23,416 bases of DNA from Ophiothrix spiculata (taxonomy: Eukaryota; Echinodermata; Ophiuroidea; Amphilepidida; Ophiotrichidae), in NCBI GenBank assembly GCA_000969725.1, contig JXSR01S015869.1. One strand, 5' to 3'. Positions 9,796 to 16,615 of this stretch are shown piece after piece. Position numbers and translations under genes: made by a program. A model generated the notes under the pieces. The model saw only the letters and a program-made list of their open reading frames with translations. It searched no databases and was not told the origin of the DNA. Position 1 is the first letter of the stretch; the number at the start of each line of letters is the position of its first letter.

Positions 9796-10151
9796 TTAAA
9801 GGTACAATTCATGATTTTGATGTGGCCTCTTTTCTAGCTAAATAAAATGAAGAGTGCAACATAAACATATACTGAAAATTTCACTTGATTCCGACCGTTC
9901 GTTTCCAAGTTACAAGCTTTTCAGCATTTTGAAAATCCCCCATAGACTACTGTGTTGTAATTACTGTCGGGGCCCCGACAATAATTAGAAAATGACACGT
10001 TTTCTCTTATTTCTCAAAAACGCAAGCACATATGAAAGATTGGTTCGGGGATCGTAACATATACCACTTGAGGATTCTTATAAGATAAAAAACTCCAATT
10101 TGATAGAGGTGACCTTGAGGGTGAAAAGTGGATCATGAATTGCCCCTTTAA
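9796..10151. mobile_element. 356-bp TTAA-flanked MITE (piggyBac-like ends)
   Basis: The element is bounded by TTAA at 9796-9799 and 10148-10151. The terminal inverted repeats are AGGTACAATTCATGAT (9800-9815) and the reverse complement of 10132-10147 (AGGGGCAATTCATGAT), matching at 14 of 16. TTAA duplication is the hallmark of piggyBac-type transposons, so a non-autonomous piggyBac-like element is the best reading. The ~348-bp interior encodes nothing. It contains a perfect 16-bp palindrome at 9965-9980. The superfamily call rests on TTAA and TIRs only. Confidence 0.75.
9965..9980. repeat. Perfect 16-bp GC-rich palindrome inside the MITE
   Basis: TGTCGGGGCCCCGACA is fully self-complementary and is much more GC-rich than its surroundings. 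It lies near the middle of the TTAA-flanked element and could form a cruciform or be the residue of an internal inverted repeat. Confidence 0.85.
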
Positions 10152-10511
10152 GTACTAGTATTACCATTGAATTGCATAAGAGTTGGTCCTGTCAGTTTAC
10201 CATACAATACTAACCTCCAAGCGATCCTACCCATGATTTCTACGTGCTTATAACTGAATTAAGTTAACGTTTTCTCTGATAAATTTTGGCACACAAACCA
10301 AGTCTCATCAATGTGTAGTCGGAATGTATCAAGTTCATTATCAAGCGAAACCGACATGGAAAGATAGATTGATTTTAAAAAATCTCCTCTGAATTCAATT
10401 CTTGTTAATTTATCAATTACACGCAGAAAGCCATCATCAGTACCAAATAAGTACAGGGACAGTGGTTACTGTTATACCAAATCAAACGGGTCAATCCTAG
10501 TGTTATAGATC
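10152..10511. other. Gene-free stretch
   Basis: No open frame, RNA gene or repeat was recognised. Weak similarity of the right end (CCAAATCAAACGGGTC) to sequence beyond 22904 on the minus strand suggests the dispersed repeat starting at 10512 may extend further left. I could not establish that by eye. Confidence 0.4.
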
Positions 10512-10674
10512 CCGGTGTAATGAAATAGATTGTCCGTGTGACTGAGTGTCCTAGCTACTATTCAACTCTGTAGAACGTACTTGTACATGTGCGATCAATA
10601 AATCATTGATTGCGACTTATTCTGTGTAGTTCAATTAGACTCAGACTCCTGGAAATGGGAGACACTCAGTTTTA
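10512..10674 (+). repeat. Dispersed repeat B, plus copy
   Basis: This matches the reverse complement of 22758-22904. Shared blocks in order are CCGGTGTAAT, (C/G)TGTCCTA/CGTCCTA, GCTA/GCTATTCAA, ACGTACTTGTACA, ATCAAT, CGACTTATT(C/T)(C/T)GTGTAGTT, GGGAGAC(A/T)CTCAGTTTTA. The plus copy carries an extra ~16 bases near 10530. Identity is high in blocks and supports true common descent. The segment overlaps the start of the exon-like frame at 10655, so it may be either the 5' part of a duplicated gene or a mobile element whose sequence happens to be open here. Confidence 0.65.
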
Positions 10675-10875
10675 CCCTCATTATGTTGTTGAGAAATTTG
10701 CAAGAAATGAATTCAATGGTATTTTTTTTAAATCAATTATTGTTCTTTGCAAATCAGTGTCGCTTGTTGGCGAATGTAATACATTCCGACTTCAAATCGA
10801 TGAGACTTGGTTGGTGTGCCAAAATTATCAGAAAAACGTTAACTTCATTCACCTGAAAGCAAGTAGAAATCATGG
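10655..10875 (+). CDS. Exon-like open frame, unrecognised (low confidence)
   Basis: From an ATG at 10655 (the frame is open back to 10610) it encodes about 74 codons beginning MGDTQFYPHY, with a mixed, protein-like composition and scattered Cys and Trp. It runs into ATGG|GTAAGA at 10875/10876, a good splice donor. A matching acceptor (TTTTTGCAG) ends at 11004, giving a 129-bp intron-sized gap with a pyrimidine-rich 3' end. Joining across it would add a short tail starting GHEYQYHY and then a stop at about 11044. I recognise no domain. The related copy at 22758 reads GDSQF followed by a stop, so if this is a gene the other copy is broken. Chance remains possible. Confidence 0.3.
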
Positions 10876-10978
10876 GTAAGAACTAATGACATGAAGTTTA
10901 TAATGGACTCTCCAAGTCATATCACAGGTAGTTTGTCTGATTTTGTCTTACATATGAATTATTGCTTTATCACAATAA

Positions 10979-11150
10979 GAGTTTGACTATTTTTGTTTTT
11001 GCAGGCACGAATATCAATATCATTATACCATTTTAATGTTTGGATGAAAAGATATTTTTTTGTTTATATTTGGGCTGGCGAATCACTACTTTTCTGAGCG
11101 GTGTATGTTTTTAATTCAGAGTATTGGTTCTTAAGGAACGCATGGAAAAT
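10979..11150 (+). repeat. 172-bp direct repeat, copy 1, with splice-acceptor-like start
   Basis: This is collinear with 12154-12325 at a constant offset of 1,175 bp and without indels. The region 10997-11076 is identical in both copies (80 bp), while the flanks differ at roughly one base in seven. The identical core starts at a pyrimidine tract ending in CAG (11002-11004), a good splice acceptor. From 11005 one frame is open for 30 codons, ending ...WAGESLLF-stop at 11095-11097. In the other copy the same frame ends ...WACESLLF-stop. Another frame, the one in phase with the upstream donor, stops after 13 codons. Confidence 0.8.
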
Positions 11151-11193
11151 CTACGTAGGGTTGATGCAGCTTTGTAAAAACATGTACTCTTTG

Positions 11194-11493
11194 TTACGTG
11201 TGTATATGAGTCATTGTTCGTGACCAATTAAACTGTCTACTGGAAGACACACACAGAAGCATATCGCACCATTTCTTCTTATTTGGTAGAATTTTGTTTG
11301 CAACTTTGCACTGCAATTCCACTTCCTTCAACATCTTTATAGCTGGTAAATCTTTGTATTGTCGGCTCCGGTAAGCTAATGATGACGGGCTGTGCTCCTC
11401 CTGTTGGACATGGTCTAGAAACACGTGTATGGCAGTGCCGTTTAGGCATATCTTGGAACACATCCACCTCTTGTTGTTTCTTTTTGAAAACAC
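11194..11493 (-). pseudogene. Unrecognised minus-strand open frame(s), possible decayed exon
   Basis: A 99-codon frame (11194-11493) and a second overlapping frame (11279-11467) are both open on the minus strand. Both have plausible protein-like composition, and I cannot tell which, if either, is real. Neither contains a motif that I recognise. They lie immediately downstream, in minus-strand sense, of the frame at 11506-11718, so together they could be remains of one minus-strand gene. Overlapping alternative frames without homology are weak evidence. Confidence 0.2.
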
Positions 11494-11505
11494 ATTAGAC
11501 TAAAA

Positions 11506-11718
11506 TTACGGTTTTAGTTTCAGGTTTGTTCCACATATGTCTAGCAAATCCAACAGTCCAAGGAATGTTGGTTGGTTTTTCACCGCTTCTGCACCAGATT
11601 TCATCTCAAGACACCGCACCGCATTCAGCCAACGTTTGATTTGTTCATGTTCAAATAATGCAAGGTACGCTTTGCCAAAGAACTTGAAAAAAAAAGAAAA
11701 AAGGAAAAGGAGAAACAA
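11506..11718 (-). pseudogene. Unrecognised minus-strand exon-like frame after a strong acceptor
   Basis: On the minus strand a long T/C-rich tract ends in CAAG just before 11683. The open sequence that follows begins FFGKAYLALFEHEQ and includes RWLNAVRCLEMKSG. It is rich in Leu, Glu and Lys and contains an RWL word of the kind found in many helical domains. It ends at a stop at 11506-11508. A polypyrimidine tract followed by AG and a protein-like frame is what a spliced exon looks like. No donor of good quality follows, and I recognise no family. The overlapping plus-strand frame at 11537-11749 is probably its shadow. Confidence 0.25.
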
Positions 11719-11863
11719 GACTAAAAGAAGGATTTCAGTCCGTAGTTAGGTGCAAGTTTTTCAACTAGAATGGTATTATTAGTCTTACGGGACTATTCAG
11801 TTATGCCACATGATTCCAATTCCCATATATAATCTTCAAATTATATGCATTCTGGTTTTTCAG

Positions 11864-12054
11864 TCGGCTCTTTTTGGAGCCACCAGATCAGAGAGAAAGA
11901 ATCTTACGGGATTCTTACCGACAAAGAATCTTACGGGATTCTTATCCTCTCTTTGTTAGCATTATACTGGCCTCTTTTATTGCTTACAACATCACTCTAC
12001 ATACTTGTAGCAGTCGTTTTTACAAATAAGATACGTCTTGTTTCAGATATGTAG
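11864..12054 (+). other. Exon-like interval between strong splice-like signals
   Basis: A tract ending TGGTTTTTCAG precedes 11863/11864, and TAG|GTAAAG follows at 12054/12055. The 125 bp after it end in the acceptor of repeat copy 2 (12178-12179). Spliced in this way the interval would be 191 nt. No frame crosses it cleanly. The longest (open from 11845) ends in TAG exactly at the putative donor and contains a hydrophobic stretch of about 25 residues (roughly 11950-12020) that could span a membrane. Another frame stops at a TAA near 12028. It may be a decayed exon, a non-coding exon or coincidence. Confidence 0.25.
11896..11944 (+). repeat. 27-bp tandem duplication with internal palindrome
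   Basis: AAAGAATCTTACGGGATTCTTA occurs at 11896-11917 and again, unchanged over this word, at 11923-11944. Each copy contains AAGAATC and GATTCTT as 7-bp inverted arms around TTACGG. The 27-bp period equals nine codons, so all three reading frames are preserved and one reads KESYGIL twice. A related word (AGTCTTACGGGACT) lies near 11780. Confidence 0.85.
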
Positions 12055-12153
12055 GTAAAGAGAAAGGATAAAGTATTTTCTCTTTCTTAGGGTATAGGAT
12101 ATTGTTTTCTCGAATTGGACGTCCCGTGTATCCCCTTCCCCCACTTTTTCTAT

Positions 12154-12325
12154 GAGTTAGACTATTTCTGCTTTTGCAGGCACGAATATCAATATCATTA
12201 TACCATTTTAATGTTTGGATGAAAAGATATTTTTTTGTTTATATTTGGGCTTGCGAATCCCTACTATTTTAAAAGGTCTATATTTTAAATTCAGATTATT
12301 GGTCCTTAAGGAACGCATGGAAAAA
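12154..12325 (+). repeat. 172-bp direct repeat, copy 2
   Basis: This is the partner of 10979-11150, with the 80-bp identical core at 12172-12251. The acceptor-like CAG is at 12177-12179. The 30-codon frame from 12180 ends ...WACESLLF with TAA where copy 1 has TGA. Between the copies this tail differs at TCA/TCC, CTT/CTA and TTC/TTT, which are all silent, at one Gly/Cys codon, and at the stop. After the stop the differences show no codon pattern. Confidence 0.8.
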
Positions 12326-12960
12326 TATATACGTTTTCGGGCTAATTAATGATGATTTAACAAACAATTGGACTTGCAGGCTTTAACCGAATAGATTTAA
12401 TTTAACCTAACACCTTTTATCTCCTCGGAAATTTACATTTTAAAAGATTGGTTGTTTCCCCCTGGTTTCTACCCTGGAACTTCCTGCACCCAGGTTCAAT
12501 CACCACTACGTAAAGCCACTGAGCGGGTGCTTTCATTGCAGCGATTTTGTGATCACAACTTACTCCAGTCAATAACAATTTTCTTGATTTTGCGGAATGG
12601 AATTTTGTGAGGTTATGTGGTGTTAGGGTTAAGCGTATAGTTTAGCAATGCTTTATTTTTCCATTATTTTATCTGTGTAAAATTCGTTGAGTAACTTTAA
12701 TACATCCTACATCCTGAGCAAATTTGTTAAATACGCAAGTTGAATAATCTTGCATTTAAGAGGGTTTGAAGTATGTTTCAAGAGTTTTAGATGTATTACA
12801 CTTGCCGTTGCCAACGGTTACAGTTTCTATTATGGTAATTCATGTGATCAAAATGAAAGATGAAATACTGTTTCTGACAACCTGAATGAATTGAAATATT
12901 CTTTCTTATACTTTAAACTTAAATTATATATGTGATATGAAATAAATTTACATTTCATAA
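12326..12960. other. Gene-free stretch
   Basis: No recognisable open frame, repeat or RNA gene was found. A further TTGCAGG acceptor-like word occurs near 12374-12380 without a pyrimidine tract. The final part turns very AT-rich and contains ATGAAATA/TTTCAT inverted words next to the following tandem duplication. Confidence 0.45.
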
Positions 12961-13210
12961 ATGTCGTTTACTCCCAAGTTTAATGTATTAATATATGAAA
13001 TAACGAAACTGGATATCTACTTTTAATTAATTGCTAGTTAATGGTTATGTGTTCGGTATGAAATAATTTTGTTATTGTATAGTATATCGTTTACTCCCAA
13101 GTTTAATGTATTAATATATGAAATAACGAAACTGGATATCTACTTTTAATTCATTGCTAGTTAATGATTATGGGTTCTATATGAAAAAATCTTGTTATTA
13201 TATAGTCTAT
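12961..13210. repeat. Two-unit tandem duplication, period 123 bp
   Basis: CGTTTACTCCCAAGTTTAAT begins at 12965 and again at 13088. The first ~58 bases of the two units are identical, through TGGATATCTACTTTTAATT, after which differences increase towards the unit ends (GTTCGGTATG against GTTCTATATG). The uneven identity along the unit suggests either partial gene conversion or local constraint. No coding content was seen. Confidence 0.85.
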
Positions 13211-14725
13211 GATTCAATTAAATCCTTTTAATATAGATAATGCAAATATTTAATATATTCAAAAAACTGTGCTATTAGTGATCGAAATATGTTTAAATTT
13301 GACTAACCTAATGTTGAGTAAATCGCAAAAGCATGATCGATAACTATCAAAAATAATAATCATTGTGGGACCACTACTGAAACCTTTTCATAAAATATAC
13401 TTTTATGTTCAAAACCACGGTATACATGCAATAAAGGCAATGAGTTTTGTCATAATAAGCGATAGATAAATTGAAAATAAAGAAATTTCGGTAAAAATAA
13501 GATGAAACTATACAAGGACAAGTCAGTTGTTATTATTGTATGTGGTTGCTGTTTTATCTTTATTTGTATTTTTTTGGGGGGGTTGTTAATTTGTTTTTCA
13601 ATAAACAGGCGTGTTTAAAGGGTATATGACTCCTCCATATGACGCATAACTTTTCAACTTTGACACTTTATATTCAATGTAAGAAGTGTCGAAACCAAAC
13701 AATAGATAAATGATAAAATGATACATAAATGCTCCATTTAACGGCAAAGACAATGTTTCCTTTAATAACATTAGGTACATATAAATTACGATATAAATAA
13801 AAGTGTTTCGAATAGTTTTACAATACATTAATTTTGATGGTATCAGTGATTTACTAAACACAGAATTAGGTAACCTAAATAAAAAGATATATATTTAAGT
13901 ATTTTTAAAATAGCAAATTAATGCAACTATGTCAAAATCGATTAGAAGTTTTGCAAAGAAAATAATGATAATACGAATGTTCATTTCTATTTATTTTGAA
14001 ATCCAATTATAATATCCTATTTCCAAATCCAATAACATACGCAAATTAAATACACTAAATTATAAAACACTTTAGGATAATATCAAAGAGTTGTTTTTAG
14101 GAAACTGTTTGCTCTAGAAATGAATGGTCTATATAAATAATATTGCAAATGTTGCGTTTAATCTTGAAACATATGTGTTCTTATGAGAACATAGTAACTC
14201 CAAACGACGTAACCTGAATTTGTCAATTTTGCAGTAATTATATACAGTGCTAAGTTAAAAACCATCAATACTTATTTCATTATAATGTACACAGTTTATA
14301 TCAAAGATGGCCACCAGATTCAAAATGGCTCAGATTTGACATATTCTTATTTCACAAAATTATGCATAATGATTCACATGCAGAATAATGGATACTATAA
14401 TATAAGTGGTTACTAGAAGCAATTTATTTGAAATCATCGTCACTAAGAGCTGTAAAGGTGGCTAAATTACCATTTAGTGTAAGAACAATATGTCGTGAAA
14501 AATATTCCGTGAGCATTTCGTGATGAAAGCGAGCCATAATTATGGCTACCATCATGAAAGGTTATGATAAAGGTCTAATTCGCAACATTGTCCGATTTCA
14601 AAGGCCAAGGTGTCAAATTGCTTGTCTTTGACCAGCAATCAAAAGTGTCCATGGTAACTTCATCGACCGACCTTTCTTTAAGTTTAAAGGTCAAATTCTC
14701 AGTTATACCGATTTAAGGGTACAGT
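13211..14725. other. Long gene-free AT-rich stretch
   Basis: This contains a G-run near 13575-13581 and a single minus-strand open frame of 87 codons (13598-13861). That frame has AT-driven composition (Tyr, Ile, Met and Leu rich) and no recognisable domain. A small TGTTCT/AGAACA inverted word lies near 14177-14192. Nothing supports a gene or element. Confidence 0.5.
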
Positions 14726-15190
14726 CCCTAAATGGGTGCCATTTTTGCCAACGGCATCTTTACTGCAACTTTTTACCTACTTACACATATCAGAATAATA
14801 CAATTTTTGGCGTACATATGTAATTGAGTCTCTAGTTTATACATGAGACTTTAGTAGTGATTTCACGTCCATTATCAAGGTCAAAATTACGTCAATAAAC
14901 TACTTCGAAAAATTTACACCTTTTTCGCCGAAACCTTAAAATTTAATGATGTTCGAATGATTCGCCTGTTTTCAAATTTTGACAGATTGTAGGCTTGATA
15001 CTTTTTATTGAATTACAAATAATATTTCATAAATGTGTTGTGTTGATTTTGAATGATAATGTAACAAACCTGCGTTGTTTTGCCCGAAAAACCGGGCGTG
15101 AATTATGACTCTGAGTTCGCCCTCTTTGAGCTGTGAATAGCCTGATTTTAGTATCTGATCATGCTTTGTAATGTGGGCACCCATATAAGG
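14726..15190. mobile_element. Possible ~465-bp MITE with GGGTGCC ends
   Basis: CCCTAAATGGGTGCC (14726-14740) is the inverted counterpart of 15176-15190 (reverse complement CCTTATATGGGTGCC), matching 13 of 15. The interior has no open frame and contains a small GCCCG/CGGGC stem near 15083. No target-site duplication was visible, and the true ends may lie slightly outside. The GGGTGCC words face each other as in a non-autonomous DNA transposon, but the inverted ends are short. Confidence 0.4.
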
Positions 15191-15204
15191 TGGATTTGTT
15201 ACAT

Positions 15205-15830
15205 TGAGAATGATTTATGCATAAACTTTGTCATATCGTTTCAGCAATCCCATGAAATATTTTAATTTTGGTATCATTTTAAAGACAATTTATTTGACTT
15301 TCAAAAAATTAAGAATAGAACCCAAAATGAAGTGATTAAGTAGGCTTAATAACCTGTTAAAGCTAATTAGCCAGGGTGGAGGCGGGTGTGGATGAGGCGG
15401 GTGTGGATGAGTCATCATGAAAATTGTGCATCAATTTCTGTGTCATATCTTCTTAAAAATCCATTGAAGTGTCATAAATCTTATTTGATTTCAAAGGCTG
15501 GTTATTGTTTATCAAAATCAAGTTGGAATTAACCCGAATAAAGTTGATCATTAACGCTAATAACAAGTTAAAGTCAATAAGCTAATTTAGCCAGAAATCA
15601 AAACGGGCATAAATGCGGTTGGTGTGGATGAAATATGTACATTGTGCATCAAATCTTATCATAACTTTTCAATAATTGTATGAAATGTTATAATTTTGGT
15701 ATGATTTTGAAGATAATGTATTAGTCTATAAAATCAATTAAAAATAATAGCCAAATGAAGGTGTTTAATATCTCTAATCAACCATTGCCAGGAGGGATTT
15801 AGGTATGGATGAAGTGAGTGAGTTGTAACG
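15205..15830. repeat. Degenerate tandem array, about three units of 180-220 bp
   Basis: Three units share the same order of words: GCAT(A/C)AA, TCATA(T/A)C, ATGAAAT/GTCATAA, TTTGGTAT(C/G)ATTTT, AAAATGAAG/AAATGAAG, TTAGCCAG or TTGCCAG, then GGTGTGGATGA or GGTATGGATGA. The GCA words start at 15219, 15428 and 15646, and the GTGGATGA-type words close each unit. The units differ substantially. The array starts directly after the possible MITE at 14726-15190. No coding content was seen. Confidence 0.6.
15379..15408. repeat. Exact 15-bp tandem duplication within the array
   Basis: GAGGCGGGTGTGGAT occurs twice head to tail (15379-15393 and 15394-15408). It is a recent slippage-type duplication inside the first unit of the degenerate array. 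Confidence 0.85.
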
Positions 15831-16019
15831 CAAATGGGCCCGACCTAAAAAAATATGACCATCTACATTATCTACATTTCGTCTGATATATGCATTCGCA
15901 TAATTTACTTACAAATTGAGCATTCCAATGAGGCAACAATTGCAATTTTTATGTAAACAAAAGAAAAATACGACATTCTAATGTTTATGTTTTAGATTTT
16001 AGTTCACCAACTCAACGCT

Positions 16020-16106
16020 GCCTTGATAGCTCAGCGGTAGATCTCTCGCTTCGTAATGCATGACTAACCCCCGCCATAATCCATGGTTCGAGTCCCCGCG
16101 AAGGCA
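16020..16106 (+). tRNA. tRNA-like unit: tRNA pseudogene or tRNA-derived SINE head
   Basis: TAGCTCAGCGGTAG (16027-16040) fits the internal A box and GGTTCGAGTCC (16085-16095) fits the B box, at tRNA-like spacing. The outer acceptor ends GCCTT (16020-16024) and AAGGC (16101-16105) pair perfectly, but the two inner pairs are mismatched. The D stem has one mismatch and the T stem two. The anticodon arm resembles TCTCGC-TTCGTAAT-GCATGA, a stem with two broken pairs and an 8-base loop, and there is extra sequence before the T arm. There is no encoded CCA, as expected in eukaryotes. The decay argues against a working tRNA and for a pseudogene or SINE head. An imperfect hairpin (16112-16144) follows, but no recognised SINE body or tail. 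Confidence 0.6.
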
Positions 16107-16234
16107 GTGGAAACTATTTATCTTTTCATGATTGAAAAATAGTTAGGATTCACATTTTCCTGAGCATTAACCATTGTCTTACCAAGATAATTTGTGTAAC
16201 GTATGTTATAAATGAGAACCTCCAAAAGTTAAGT

Positions 16235-16615
16235 TGCTTTGTATCATAGCATAGGGTAGGGTCTCTTCTTTCTTTTCATACCAAAATCATGAAAATCGAT
16301 CAAAGCATTACGTAATTATGACGTCATAAGTACTTCCAATTCGGAAAATCGCAATTTTTGCCAAACATGGCCAAAGATTAAAATGTTGCTGTAAAAGTTT
16401 CAAATAACTAAATGTTACCCTTTTTAGCTCTTATTAGAATGGACATGGTGTCTCAAACATACTCTATAAGGTTAAAAACGGCGACTTAATATTCTGAGGT
16501 GGCAACCACCAACACCCCATTAACTACCGACGTTGATGGGACACCCAGACCCCCTGAAGGTTTTACCTACGATTTTTTTCGCTAAAATGACCACAAAAGA
16601 TGAACTTACAGCTAC
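16235..16615 (+). repeat. Dispersed TGACGTCA-core repeat, copy 3
   Basis: The full CRE-like palindrome TGACGTCA is at 16319-16326 and the neighbouring ATTACGTAAT palindrome at 16308-16317. Upstream it shares ATAGCATAGGGTAGGG and TACCAAAATCATGAAAAT with copy 2. Downstream it shares TTTTTGCCAAACATGGCC, GACATG and a C-rich block (GGCGACTT...ACACCCAGACCCCC) with copies 1 and 2. It is the longest plus-strand copy seen here. Nothing in it looks coding. Confidence 0.6.

Noticed and set aside
10979..12325. The 172-bp direct repeats as LTRs of a small retroelement
   Set aside because: There are no TG...CA ends, no primer-binding site after the first copy, no polypurine tract before the second and no target duplication.
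13598..13861. 87-codon minus-strand frame as a membrane protein
   Set aside because: The hydrophobic composition follows from AT-rich codons; no start context, splice signal or homology is seen.
14177..14192. TGTTCT/AGAACA palindrome as a steroid-receptor site
   Set aside because: The half-sites are in the everted order with a 4-base spacer, and there is no promoter context.
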